In this document: piece by piece, positions 1 to 8,296 of the stretch
How the letters are laid out: each line of letters begins with the position of its first letter
How positions within the stretch are numbered: position 1 is the first letter of the stretch
NCBI GenBank assembly: GCA_005889405.1
Contig: VBFY01000026.1
Coordinates: 1-40,535, forward strand
Direction: 5' to 3'
Source of the DNA: Chloroflexota bacterium
GTDB taxonomy: Bacteria; Chloroflexota; Limnocylindria; P2-11E
DNA: 40,535 bases
Made by a program: the position numbers and the translations under genes
Notes under the pieces: generated by a model
The model's input: the letters and a program-made list of their open reading frames with translations, nothing else
What the model was told of the DNA's origin: nothing
Database searches by the model: none

Positions 1-1
1 G

Positions 2-2053
2 ACCGGTGCTCAGGGTCCGATCGGTCCAGTTGGTCCGACAGGTCCTACCGGTGCGACGGGTGCCACTGGTGCCACAGGCGCGACTGGTGCTGCTGGGACG
101 AACGGCACCAACGGTGTCGATGGTGCGACCGGATCGACCGGACCCACCGGTGCAACGGGTACGACGGGTCCCGCGGGTGCGACCGGTGCGACGGGCTCAA
201 CTGGTGCGACTGGTGCGACTGGCGCGACTGGTGCGACTGGTGCGACTGGTGCGACTGGTGCGACTGGCACGGTCGGATCCGTTACCGATGGCACGACCAC
301 CGCGACGACTCCGTCTTCGCTCAGCTTCACGAACGGCTTCGTGGTGACCCAGCCGGGCGGTGCGGGCACAGCCGCCACAATCGACGGCTCTGGCTTCCTG
401 CACACGACGGGCAACGAGAGCGCGTCCGGTAACAAGACCTTCAGTGGCCAGGTCGCGGCGAACAATGCGACCACGACCGGCACCTCCGTGGGGGTCGCCA
501 CGGGCAATGGCCTCACGACAGGTACTGCGCTTAACGTCGACACAGGCACGTCGGCTTTCAGCGGCAACGCAGTGAACATCCAGAGCAGCGGCAACTTCAC
601 CGGCAAGCTTGTGAATCTCTCCGCGAACAACACAACGGCGGGCACGGTCCTCGGCATAAGCGCCACCAGCCTCACGACCGGCGCGGTCATCAACGCCGAC
701 CTCGGGTCTGCGGTATATACCCAGGCCCTCGGCGCGATCCGGCTCACCGCGAATGCTGCCTCGAGCGGCACGCTCTTGAACGTCTCGGGCACGACTCTGG
801 GCGCGAACAACGGTACAGCGGCGAGCTTTGCGACCGGGATCCCGACCGGTACCGAGGACACGACGAGCAAGGCTGTCCGCGTCGCGCTCGGCACGGTGGG
901 CAACGGCTACTACGCGAATGCCGCAACAGGCTACGCAGGCAACTTCCTCGAGTTCCAGATCAACGGCTCGACCGTGTACAGCCTCAACGGCAGCACGGGC
1001 GAGACGATCGCGCTGAGCTTCAGTCAGACCGGCGCACACACGTTCTCGACTGGCACCGGCGCCGTGACCCTGAACGGGAACACGACGATCAGCGGCACCA
1101 ATACCTTCAGCACCGGTTCGGGCGCGGTCTCGTTGAATGGTCCGACGACGATCAGCGGCACTAACACCTTCGCGACCGGCACCGGCAATATCTCGCTGAA
1201 CGGCAGCATCGTCACCAACATCGCGCAGACGGGCGCGACGACGTTCAGCACCGGCACCGGCGCGGTCACACTGAACGGCGCGGTCACCATCAGCGGCACG
1301 AACACGTTCGCGACTGGTACTGGCAACCTATCGTTCAACGGCAACATCGTCACGAACATCACCCAGACCGGTGCGACGAACTTGAGCACCGGCACCGGCG
1401 CGGTCAGCCTGAACGGTGCGACGACGGTCACCGGCACGAACGCCTTCACGACGGGTACCGGTGCCGTCACGATCAATGGCAACATCACCACCGCGACGGG
1501 CGTGACCTTCTCGCAGGTCGGCGCGGGTACGTTCAGCACCGGCACCGGCGCGGTCAGCCTGAACGGTGCGACGACGGTGACCGGCACGAACGCCTTCACG
1601 ACGGGTACCGGAGCTGTGACGCTGAACGGTAATATCACGACTGCTTCCGGTGTGACGTTCTCCCAGGTCGGCGCAGGAACCTTCGGTACGGGCACTGGAA
1701 ACGTGAGCCTGAATGGCAACACCACACTGGCCCAGGGCAAGACGCTTACGATCGCGGGCACGAACGGCACCGCCGCGACGCCAATAACCGCCCACTACTC
1801 GAACACGGCCTCGCTGGACTTCCCGCTCACCAACCAGGCAACGTGCTCGAACCTCACCGTTACGGTCACGGGTGCGCGCGCCGGCGACTCGGTCGACGCC
1901 TCGCCGAGCGCCGTCGCCGGCGGTACGGAGACACTGAGCATGTCCTGGTCCGCGTGGGTGTCGGCGAACGACACGGTGACGGTCCGGGTGTGCGCGTTCG
2001 CCAATGGCAACCCGGCCGCGGAGACGTGGCGCGTCGATGTCTGGCGGCACTAG
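2..2053 (+). CDS. Collagen-like repeat surface protein, 5' end missing
   Basis: The reading frame is open from the first base to TAG at 2051-2053, so the N-terminus lies outside the window. The first ~90 residues are Gly-X-Y triplets, mostly GAT, GPT and GST, the hallmark of bacterial collagen-like proteins that form extended triple-helical stalks. The next ~400 residues are low-complexity Thr/Gly/Asn/Ser sequence with recurring units such as [13 protein letters not shown] and ISGTNTF, which suggests a beta-solenoid or stacked-strand passenger. The last ~75 residues are non-repetitive, contain two Cys (near ATCSNL and VRVCAF) and may be a folded cap. There is no LPXTG motif or C-terminal membrane segment. 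It is probably a secreted or surface filament or adhesin. Downstream genes follow at once and encode membrane and envelope proteins, so they are likely co-expressed. Collagen-like nature is clear; the role is inferred. Confidence 0.85.
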   Translation, partial: TGAQGPIGPVGPTGPTGATGATGATGATGAAGTNGTNGVDGATGSTGPTGATGTTGPAGATGATGSTGATGATGATGATGATGATGATGTVGSVTDGTTTATTPSSLSFTNGFVVTQPGGAGTAATIDGSGFLHTTGNESASGNKTFSGQVAANNATTTGTSVGVATGNGLTTGTALNVDTGTSAFSGNAVNIQSSGNFTGKLVNLSANNTTAGTVLGISATSLTTGAVINADLGSAVYTQALGAIRLTANAASSGTLLNVSGTTLGANNGTAASFATGIPTGTEDTTSKAVRVALGTVGNGYYANAATGYAGNFLEFQINGSTVYSLNGSTGETIALSFSQTGAHTFSTGTGAVTLNGNTTISGTNTFSTGSGAVSLNGPTTISGTNTFATGTGNISLNGSIVTNIAQTGATTFSTGTGAVTLNGAVTISGTNTFATGTGNLSFNGNIVTNITQTGATNLSTGTGAVSLNGATTVTGTNAFTTGTGAVTINGNITTATGVTFSQVGAGTFSTGTGAVSLNGATTVTGTNAFTTGTGAVTLNGNITTASGVTFSQVGAGTFGTGTGNVSLNGNTTLAQGKTLTIAGTNGTAATPITAHYSNTASLDFPLTNQATCSNLTVTVTGARAGDSVDASPSAVAGGTETLSMSWSAWVSANDTVTVRVCAFANGNPAAETWRVDVWRH
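203..265 (+). repeat. 9-bp tandem repeat encoding Gly-Ala-Thr
   Basis: Seven consecutive copies of ggtgcgact (one with ggc) lie in frame in the collagen-like gene and encode GAT triplets. Similar but less uniform triplets continue upstream to the window edge. Such near-identical short repeats can change copy number by slippage. Confidence 0.9.
1382..1681 (+). repeat. 150-bp tandem repeat, two copies, in the collagen-like gene
   Basis: Copy 1 (1382-1531) and copy 2 (1532-1681) are offset by exactly 150 bp, or 50 codons. The first ~85 bp are almost identical. The remainder diverges mainly at third codon positions while the encoded residues stay similar. This indicates an in-frame duplication followed by purifying selection on the protein. 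Confidence 0.85.
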
Positions 2054-2447
2054 AGCACTGACGCGCCGCTCAGCTCGCGTTGGACTTATCGCCCTCGCGC
2101 TTTCGATCGTCGTCGCGACGTTCCTCCTCGCGCGCTTGTGGGACTTCACGCTCCCTTCATTCGGCGCGCGCTATCAGGCGGTGTTCCTGGCGAACGGCCA
2201 GACCTATTTCGGTCATTACCTTGACCGGCTCGGCCCGTATGTGAAGGTGGAAAACGCCTTCTACATCACTCAGCAGCCGACCGCTGAAGAGGGCCAGACG
2301 CCGGAGTCACGCATCATCCGGCGGGGCAGCGAGCTCCATCAGCCGCTGCCGTTCGTGCTGATTCCCAAGTCCGCGATCCTCTTCGTGGAGGATCTGCGTC
2401 AGGACTCGCAGGTCGCGCAGTTCATGGACCGAGAGCTCAGCAAGTGA
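2037..2447 (+). CDS. Small membrane-anchored protein with YFGH motif, paralogue A
   Basis: About 136 residues. I chose the ATG at 2037, 17 bp inside the end of the collagen-like gene, because the next residues ([11 protein letters not shown]) make a basic N-terminus before one membrane segment ([19 protein letters not shown]); an in-frame ATG at 2004 would overlap more. After the helix comes [15 protein letters not shown], then a beta-rich stretch with ENAFYI and the motif [12 protein letters not shown]. The next gene has the same architecture and motifs, so they are paralogues. I do not recognise the family with certainty and assign no function. The 4-bp overlap with the next gene (GTGA at 2444) implies translational coupling. 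The bulk of the protein should lie outside the membrane. Confidence 0.75.
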   Translation: MSGGTRALTRRSARVGLIALALSIVVATFLLARLWDFTLPSFGARYQAVFLANGQTYFGHYLDRLGPYVKVENAFYITQQPTAEEGQTPESRIIRRGSELHQPLPFVLIPKSAILFVEDLRQDSQVAQFMDRELSK

Positions 2448-2836
2448 CGCTGGTACGCGTTCTCGTCGCTGCGGGCGCGATCGCGCTTGGCGCGCTGCTT
2501 GGCGCGGCGGTCGACCCGCAGAGCCTGCCATTCGTCGGTACAGAGCGGATCTCAGCGGTCTTTCTCCTCGACGGACAGGCCTACTTCGGTCATCTGGAGG
2601 ACACGCCGTTCTCCGGAACGATCGTCCTGCGCGACGTCTACTACATCAACGACGCCTCGAAGGTCACGACAGACCTCCCGGTCGGCCTGCTGAAGCGCGG
2701 GAACGAGCTCCATCAACCGGTCGACGTCATGTACATCCGCCGTGACAAGGTGCTCGCGATCGAGCGCGTGACACCGGGCTCGCCCATCGGCCTGGCCATC
2801 GCGGCGCAGCGCTCGCTGGATCGGACGGCGAAGTGA
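2444..2836 (+). CDS. Small membrane-anchored protein with YFGH motif, paralogue B
   Basis: 130 residues, starting at the GTG that overlaps the TGA of the previous gene. One N-terminal hydrophobic segment (LVRVLVAAGAIALGALLGAA) acts as signal or anchor. It is followed by SAVFLLDGQAYFGHLED, VYYIND and KRGNELHQPVDVMYI, matching in order [18 protein letters not shown] and [15 protein letters not shown] of its upstream neighbour. The two proteins are clearly related over ~80 residues and probably arose by tandem duplication. The adjacency to a collagen-like protein, a TPR lipoprotein and a polytopic membrane protein suggests a shared envelope role, possibly as a pair. The function is unknown. The TGA again overlaps the next start (GTGA at 2833). 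Confidence 0.75.
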   Translation: MTLVRVLVAAGAIALGALLGAAVDPQSLPFVGTERISAVFLLDGQAYFGHLEDTPFSGTIVLRDVYYINDASKVTTDLPVGLLKRGNELHQPVDVMYIRRDKVLAIERVTPGSPIGLAIAAQRSLDRTAK

Positions 2837-3465
2837 CCCGGCGAGCGGCACGTGAGGATATGGGCGTCCGCATCCCGATCGGCACCGTGCGGATCGTCCT
2901 CGCGGTCATCGCCGCGGTCATCGTGGTTGTTCTGATCTTCATCGTCGGCGCGGTGGCTCACTCGAACGAGCCGATCGCGACGGCGAACCCCGCACAGATG
3001 AAGGTCCAGCAGACCGCCGTCGAGCGCGACGTCGAGCGCGCCTACGAGCAATCCGCGCAGCAGATCACAAAGGTGCGCGCACTGAACCTCGCCATTTCGG
3101 CGGCGCAGGCCGACCAGATCGCGACAAAGGCAATCACGGATCTGCGCACCCTCCGGCACAGTGCCTTCCAATCGCTGGGTCAGATCACGGGCATGGCGGC
3201 GGCCGAGGCAGAGGCGTACAGCACAACGACCGAGACGCGCTTCGATCAGGCGCCGGTCTCACGGCAGACGGCCTCGCCGTCGCCGGTTCTGCTCGCACCG
3301 CGCTTCTACGCTGTCGTCTCGCGAATGAGCGAGCTCGCGACGCTCATCGCCGACCAAGCGACGACGCAGCTCACCGCGCCGCCGCCTTCCGCAAGCCCAG
3401 TTCCTTCGGTCGCGCCGTCGCCCACCGCGAGGCCGTCGGCCTCGCCGTCACCCACACGGCCGTAG
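2833..3465 (+). CDS. Single-pass membrane protein with Pro/Ser-rich tail
   Basis: 210 residues from the GTG at 2833, overlapping the upstream stop by 4 bp. A short basic cytoplasmic stretch is followed by one strong transmembrane helix at about residues 18-43 (IVLAVIAAVIVVVLIFIVGAVA). Next comes a helical, Gln/Ala-rich region (~50-160) that could form a coiled coil, and then a low-complexity Pro/Ser/Thr/Ala tail (~175-210, for example PSASPSPTRP) typical of extracellular linkers that cross the cell wall. I do not recognise a family. Its place in a run of overlapping genes suggests it works with the two YFGH proteins and the TPR lipoprotein. Confidence 0.7.
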   Translation: MTRRAAREDMGVRIPIGTVRIVLAVIAAVIVVVLIFIVGAVAHSNEPIATANPAQMKVQQTAVERDVERAYEQSAQQITKVRALNLAISAAQADQIATKAITDLRTLRHSAFQSLGQITGMAAAEAEAYSTTTETRFDQAPVSRQTASPSPVLLAPRFYAVVSRMSELATLIADQATTQLTAPPPSASPVPSVAPSPTARPSASPSPTRP

Positions 3466-3542
3466 GTCGACGGTAGGCCGTGATGACCCCCCCGAAAGTC
3501 CGAGTTCAGCACCGACCTGCTCGGCTACCATCCGGCGAGGAA

Positions 3543-4100
3543 ATGGGAAGGCTCGTTCGCGGTCTCGCGCCTCTGCTCCTCGCGCTCGTGCTCATCAGCT
3601 GCGGGCTGGGTAGCAACGCGACCACGCCCCCGCCCGGTGGTTCGGTCGGCAGCGATGCGCTGAGCCAAGGTCTCGCGGCGCATACGGCGGGCAGGCTCGA
3701 CGAAGCCATCTCCTTGTACTTCCAAGCTCTGTCCAAGGACCCGACGAACAAGTTCGCCCTCTTCAACCTTGGCCAGATCGAGCACACCAAGAACCACCTC
3801 GTCGCCGCGGAGGCGTGGTACCGCCTCGCGCTCCAGAGCGACAACACGATGCCCTCCGCGCTGTACAACCTCGCGTTGGTCCGACAGGCGGTCGGTGACT
3901 CCATCGAGTCGGCGAGCCTCCTGCGCAGCCTCATTAAGGTCGATCCGAACAACGCCCTCGCGCATTACAACCTAGGCATCGCGCTCCGCTCGCTCGGCCA
4001 GAACGCCGACGCGACGAGCGAGTTCGCGACGGCGCAGCGCCTCGACTCGCGCCTTGTCGCCCCGACCGGCTCACCGGCCCGGCCTTCGCCCACACGCTGA
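3543..4100 (+). CDS. TPR-repeat lipoprotein
   Basis: 185 residues from ATG 3543, preceded by gagg at 3537-3540. An upstream in-frame GTG at 3480 would put 21 charged residues in front of the signal peptide. The N-terminus (MGRLVRGLAPLLLALVLISC) is a lipoprotein signal with lipobox LISC, so the mature protein should be lipid-anchored on the outer face of the membrane. Residues ~45-170 contain about four tetratricopeptide repeats (for example ALSQGLAAHTAGRLDEAISLY, ALFNLGQIEHTKNHLVAAEAWY, ALAHYNLGIALRSLGQ, each truncated here). TPRs are protein-binding scaffolds. The C-terminus ends in a short Pro/Ser tail. It likely organises an envelope complex with its neighbours. Confidence 0.8.
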   Translation: MGRLVRGLAPLLLALVLISCGLGSNATTPPPGGSVGSDALSQGLAAHTAGRLDEAISLYFQALSKDPTNKFALFNLGQIEHTKNHLVAAEAWYRLALQSDNTMPSALYNLALVRQAVGDSIESASLLRSLIKVDPNNALAHYNLGIALRSLGQNADATSEFATAQRLDSRLVAPTGSPARPSPTR

Positions 4101-6238
4101 CCCCCTCGCGGCTCCGCGGGCTCGACCGTCAGCAGCTCCTCCTCCTCGCCATCGTCATCATCGTCGTGCTCTTCGACGCGATCACGCTGCTCCCTGAGGT
4201 CGTCGTCCCCGTACCGAGCAACAACGACGACGCGTTCCACTTCCTCTTCGTTCAGCGCGCGTCCGATGCGCTCGCGCGCGGAGCCAATCCACTCGACTTC
4301 TGGACACCCCAGCTCGAGCTCGGCTTCGCGAGCTTCGTCCATTACCAGAACCTCGCGCACCTCGCCGTCGTCGTGTTCCATCGCGCGCTCTTCGGTCTGG
4401 TGGACCCCTTCACGCTCTTCAATGTCGTGCGCTACCTCCTGCTCGTGCTCTTCCCGTTCACCGTCCTCTGGTCGATGCGGCGCATGGGCTTCAGCTTCGC
4501 GCAGGCGGCGCTCGCCGCGGCCGCCTCGTCGCTGCTGGCGACGCCATTCCTTTACGGTCTCGACTACGAGTCGTACATCTGGCGCGGCTTCGGAACCTAC
4601 ACGCAGCTCTGGGCGATGCACCTGTCGTTCATTGGCCTTGCCGCCGCGCACACGGTCATCACGCGCGGCCGTGGCCATCTGCTCGCGATCGTCGCCCTCT
4701 CCGCGCTCGTCCTCGTGCACCTGCTGTACGCGTACATGCTCGCGATCAGCATCGGCGTGCTGTTCTTCGTGTCGCTCCGTCGCGCGTCCTGGCGCCGCCA
4801 GGTGCTCGGCATGGGTGGCGTCGGGCTCTTCGTGCTCGTCGTCACGTCGTATATGTGGCTGCCGTACCTGCAGACCGCCGCGTACCTGAACGTCAGCCCG
4901 TACCTGCAGCCGGAGAAGTACGACGGCCTCGGGGAGGAGCGGGTGCTCCGCTACCTCGTCTCGGGGGAGTTGTTCGACGGCGGGCGCCTTCCGATCCTCA
5001 CGTTCTTCGTCGGCGTGGGCACCGTGAGCACGGCGTTCCAGCGGACGCGCCTCGCCTTCGCATCGTTGCTTCTCTTCGCCGTCTGGCTTGTCCTGTATTT
5101 CGGCCGGCCGACGCTGGGCGGCCTCGTTGACGTGCTTCCGCTGCACCAGACACTCTTCATCCACCGGTTCAGCGGCTCGGTTCACCTCGCGGGGATTCTG
5201 CTCATCGGCCTCGGGGCAGGCTGGCTCTGGGATCTCGCGGCGAGATGGTCCGTGCGTTCCTGGGTGCCCTTCGCGCTCGCCGCGGTCGCGCTGCTCGCCC
5301 TCGTGCCGGCGATGCGGGAGCGCTACGCCTTCTACTTGCAGAACCTCGACTGGATGCAGCAGACCCAAGCGGCCATCGACACCGATAGAGACGCGAAGTC
5401 GATCGTCGATCAGCTGCGCACGCTGCCGGCCGGGCGCGTCTTTGCCGGGCTGCGCTCGGACTTTGGACCCACGATGAACTTTGCGATCCCTTTCAACTCC
5501 GTGCGATTCAGCGACGTGCTCACTTTCGACGCGATCGACACGGTCTCGCCGCCGTACAACTCACTGTCGCTCTCGAGCGACATGCTCTGGGACTTCAACT
5601 ACCGGCGAGCCGAGGATTACGACCTCTTCAACGTGCGATACGTCGTCGCACCCGCGACGCTACCCGTCCCGTCCTTCCTCATTCCATTACTGAAGACCGG
5701 GCGCTACACGCTCTATCAGGCGCCGACGAGCGGTTACGGCGAATACGTCACGGTCTCCCGCCGACAGGCCGTCGCGTCGTCAGGCGATCTCGTGCGCGCG
5801 AACCGACCCTGGCTGCTCGACGTCGCTCGCTCGCAGCGTGGCTTCACGGAATGGGATTACCCAGCGCTCGCGCCGCAGGGCGACGTCCCCGCATCGGACT
5901 GCACGATGAACGCCGTGTCCGACGTCCACGTTGCTGCGGAGCGGCTCGATCTGGCCACGTCCTGTGACAGCGTGGGCACCCTGCTCATCAAGGTGACCTA
6001 TGACCCGGGCTGGCGTGTGATGGTGGACGGGTCTTCGGTCGCCACGTTCATGTTGTCGCCGGCCTACCTCGGCGCCCTGATCCCCGCCGGGACGCACAAC
6101 GTGGCCGCGCAGTACGTAGGCGCTCCGACCAAGATGCCTCTGTTCGTCGTCGGACTCGTGGCGCTCGTGGGCGCCGCGGCGCTCACGCGTCGGCGTTGGC
6201 GGGCAGCGTGGGCGGACGGCTCTCCCCCGAGCGGGTGA
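4097..6238 (+). CDS. Polytopic membrane protein, GT-C/PTPS-related-like, probable CTG start
   Basis: With an N-terminal start at CTG 4097 the protein is ~713 residues. The first conventional start, GTG 4166, falls in the middle of the first transmembrane helix (QQLLLLAIVIIVVLFDAITLL) and would truncate it. The CTG overlaps the TGA of the lipoprotein gene (CTGA), the same geometry as the other junctions nearby. After helix 1 comes an extracytoplasmic loop with NNDDAFHF, reminiscent of the acidic motif of GT-C glycosyltransferases and of the PTPS-related/YfhO group of membrane proteins. Roughly ten further hydrophobic segments follow, then a ~250-residue soluble C-terminal domain and a last helix near the end (PLFVVGLVALVGAAALT). 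It may transfer lipid-linked sugars to envelope polymers, but substrate and activity are inference. Confidence 0.7.
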   Translation: MTPSRLRGLDRQQLLLLAIVIIVVLFDAITLLPEVVVPVPSNNDDAFHFLFVQRASDALARGANPLDFWTPQLELGFASFVHYQNLAHLAVVVFHRALFGLVDPFTLFNVVRYLLLVLFPFTVLWSMRRMGFSFAQAALAAAASSLLATPFLYGLDYESYIWRGFGTYTQLWAMHLSFIGLAAAHTVITRGRGHLLAIVALSALVLVHLLYAYMLAISIGVLFFVSLRRASWRRQVLGMGGVGLFVLVVTSYMWLPYLQTAAYLNVSPYLQPEKYDGLGEERVLRYLVSGELFDGGRLPILTFFVGVGTVSTAFQRTRLAFASLLLFAVWLVLYFGRPTLGGLVDVLPLHQTLFIHRFSGSVHLAGILLIGLGAGWLWDLAARWSVRSWVPFALAAVALLALVPAMRERYAFYLQNLDWMQQTQAAIDTDRDAKSIVDQLRTLPAGRVFAGLRSDFGPTMNFAIPFNSVRFSDVLTFDAIDTVSPPYNSLSLSSDMLWDFNYRRAEDYDLFNVRYVVAPATLPVPSFLIPLLKTGRYTLYQAPTSGYGEYVTVSRRQAVASSGDLVRANRPWLLDVARSQRGFTEWDYPALAPQGDVPASDCTMNAVSDVHVAAERLDLATSCDSVGTLLIKVTYDPGWRVMVDGSSVATFMLSPAYLGALIPAGTHNVAAQYVGAPTKMPLFVVGLVALVGAAALTRRRWRAAWADGSPPSG

Positions 6239-6365
6239 GAAGCTCCGTCGACCCTGCACGCGGAGTGGTCCGAACGACGAGGCCAGCGGGACTAGGTTGC
6301 CCCTCGCTCCGTGCCGCAGACGCGCCTAGATTGACTGCACGCCAAGACCGAAAGGTCGAGGCCGA

Positions 6366-6446
6366 CCCGAGCGAAACGGCAAACCCGTCGCGAGGCGGGG
6401 ACGCAAAGCCTCCGGACTCAAAGAGTTAGCGGGGTTACCGAAACGA
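6366..6446 (+). promoter_or_regulatory. Cyclic di-GMP-I (GEMM) riboswitch
   Basis: The RNA contains the GEMM-I hallmarks in order: ggcaaacc (from 6378), a stem capped by a GCGA tetraloop (cccgtc-gcga-ggcggg), ggacgcaaagcc, tccgg, and the 3' block gttagcggggttaccga. The base that aligns with the ligand-selecting G20 appears to be G, consistent with c-di-GMP rather than cGAMP, if my alignment is right. A possible -10 (tagatt, 6327-6332) and a small GAAA-capped hairpin (6346-6357) precede it. The Shine-Dalgarno gagg (6445-6448) of the metallopeptidase gene abuts the 3' end of the aptamer and no T-tract follows, so control is likely at translation initiation. Confidence 0.88.
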
Positions 6447-6455
6447 GGATGCGCG

Positions 6456-7622
6456 ATGAAGATCCTTCTCAAGGTCACGGGCGTAGGCGCGCTGGCACTA
6501 CTCGCCCTGGTGTTCGTCTTCCGCTCCGACGCGAGCGCGAATGACAGCCCGACCTGCGCCCCGACCACCGGCTTCATTCCTCAGTTCTGCGTGAACGTGC
6601 CGGTGGGCACGAGCGTGCGCCGCGAGACCACCGTCCCTCTGTCGACGGTCCTCACCGTGCGCGCTGACGTCCGCGTCGAGTCTGGTATCCCGGCTCCAGA
6701 GGTCGCGCGCCTCGCCGCCAGCGTCGACGCCGCGATCGCCCGCATCGAGCAGGTCTTCGACCGCCCGTTCACCGCGAAGCCCCGCATCCTCGTGTTCGCG
6801 ACGCGCGCGAGCTTCGCGCGCGGCACGCAGGACCTGTTCGGGTACTCGCCGGAGACCGCGGCGAGCGTCGCCGCCTCGTACGGCGGCGTGTTCGACGCGC
6901 AGACGCTGACCATCGCGGTGAGCTGGCAGTCCACACCCGGCGCGAACCTCTCGAGCCTTCTCGCGCACGAGCTCACGCACCTCGCCACGCGCGAGATCGT
7001 CGGTCAGAGCGCGACGCTCCCCGCGTGGTTCGAAGAAGGGCTCGCCGCAAAGATCCAGGCGGGCGCCGGCATCGACGCCGACGCGCAGCTCGCGGCGCGC
7101 TCGCTCCTGGCGAACGCTCCGCACACGCTCGACACGGTTACGACCCTCGCGGAGTGGCACAAGGTCTACGTAAAGCTCGGGGTCGGTCTCTACGCCGTCT
7201 CGGCCGAGGCTGTCAGCGCGATCGAAACGCAGCTCGGCCACCGACCGATGTTCGCGATGTTGGCCGAAGTCGGAAGCGGCGCGCGCTTCGAGGACGCGTA
7301 CCGGGCACACGCCGGCGAAGGCCTCGACGAATTCATCGCGCGCTTCACAGGCGACCTCGCCCTCACGCCGACTGCTCAGGTGGGCACGACGCTCGACGGC
7401 AGCGGCAACCTCAGCTGGACGCTCGGCGCGTTTGCGCCGAACACCGACGTGCGGATCGCGATCGCCGGTAGGAGCTACGACCTCGCCTTCACGGTGCGCA
7501 CCGATGGGACCGGGATGTACCGCGGCACTTTCGGGTCGACAGCAGCGCTCGGCACCTACACGCTGACGGCACAGAGCGCGACGGCCCACGCGACAGCGAC
7601 CATCGACACCGCGTCGCGTTAG
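6456..7622 (+). CDS. Exported gluzincin-type zinc metallopeptidase (HELTH)
   Basis: 388 residues from ATG 6456, 7 nt after gagg. Residues 1-29 form a signal peptide or anchor (hydrophobic GALALLALVFVF). A peptidase-MA-like domain spans ~80-300 with the zinc motif HELTH at 171-175 and a downstream WFEEG at 191-195, the expected third ligand of gluzincins. The C-terminal ~80 residues (after PTAQVGTTLDGSG) look like an Ig-like or beta-sandwich domain. It probably acts outside the membrane on peptides or envelope proteins. The c-di-GMP riboswitch just upstream indicates that production follows cellular c-di-GMP, as known for some secreted proteases that cut adhesins. The target is not visible; the collagen-like protein encoded upstream is a candidate by location only. 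Its TAG shares 4 bp with the convergent regulator gene. Confidence 0.85.
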   Translation: MKILLKVTGVGALALLALVFVFRSDASANDSPTCAPTTGFIPQFCVNVPVGTSVRRETTVPLSTVLTVRADVRVESGIPAPEVARLAASVDAAIARIEQVFDRPFTAKPRILVFATRASFARGTQDLFGYSPETAASVAASYGGVFDAQTLTIAVSWQSTPGANLSSLLAHELTHLATREIVGQSATLPAWFEEGLAAKIQAGAGIDADAQLAARSLLANAPHTLDTVTTLAEWHKVYVKLGVGLYAVSAEAVSAIETQLGHRPMFAMLAEVGSGARFEDAYRAHAGEGLDEFIARFTGDLALTPTAQVGTTLDGSGNLSWTLGAFAPNTDVRIAIAGRSYDLAFTVRTDGTGMYRGTFGSTAALGTYTLTAQSATAHATATIDTASR

Positions 7623-8296
7623 CGGGCGGAGTCCTTCTCGAGCAGCCCGCGGTTGTGGACGAACAGCGCTGCCTGCGTGCGATCGGTGAGCTCGAGCTTG
7701 CTGAAGATGTTCGAGATGTGCGTCTTCACGGTCCGCTCGCTGATGCCGAGCTGAGCGCCGATCTCTTTGTTCGCGCGGCCGCTCGCGACCAGACGCAGCA
7801 CCTCGCGCTCCCGCGGCGTGAGGTCGGAGTAGACGTCCGTATCCGAAGTCGTATTCGCGCGTAGCTGGCCGAACTCGTCGAGCACGCGCCGGGCGACCGA
7901 TGGGTAGATGAGCGAGAAGCCGTCGGCGACGGTGCGGATCGAGTTCGTCAGCTGCGTTGCCGTGACCTCCTTGAGCAGGTAACCTGACGCGCCGGCGCGG
8001 ATCGACGAGAAGACGAGATCGTCCTCGTCATAGTTCGTGAGCACGATGACCCGGGCCGACGGGACGTAGTTGCGCACGCGGCGCGTCGCAGTGACGCCGT
8101 CCCAATCGCCCATGTTGATGTCCATCAGCACGACGTCTGGCAACAGCTCCTGCGCGAGCTCGAGGGCTGCGTGGCCGTCACCAGCCTCGCCGACGATCTC
8201 GATGTCCGGCTCGGTCTCGAGGATGGTGCGGAGTCCGCTGCGCACGACGGCGTGGTCGTCGACGATGAGGATGCGGATGCGGCGCTTCTCGTTCAT
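7619..8296 (-). CDS. NarL/FixJ-family response regulator
   Basis: 225 residues. The N-terminal receiver domain has the acidic pair DD at 13-14, phospho-acceptor D59 (VVLMDINM), a conserved T in VIVLTNYDEDD, and K in SGYLLKEV. The C-terminal LuxR-type helix-turn-helix (LTPREREVLRLVASGRANKE, then ISERTVKTHISNIFSKL) binds DNA. Its ATG overlaps the TGA of the upstream histidine kinase gene by 4 bp (ATGA), so the pair is co-translated and is surely a cognate two-component system. It should activate or repress promoters when phosphorylated. The 3' end meets the metallopeptidase gene tail to tail with overlapping stop codons. Confidence 0.95.
   Translation of the reverse strand: MNEKRRIRILIVDDHAVVRSGLRTILETEPDIEIVGEAGDGHAALELAQELLPDVVLMDINMGDWDGVTATRRVRNYVPSARVIVLTNYDEDDLVFSSIRAGASGYLLKEVTATQLTNSIRTVADGFSLIYPSVARRVLDEFGQLRANTTSDTDVYSDLTPREREVLRLVASGRANKEIGAQLGISERTVKTHISNIFSKLELTDRTQAALFVHNRGLLEKDSAR

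Noticed and set aside
10-903. 297-codon minus-strand frame rich in PVAPVAPVA
   Set aside because: It is the reverse reading of the Gly-X-Y repeats. The plus frame has collagen periodicity and a C-terminal domain.
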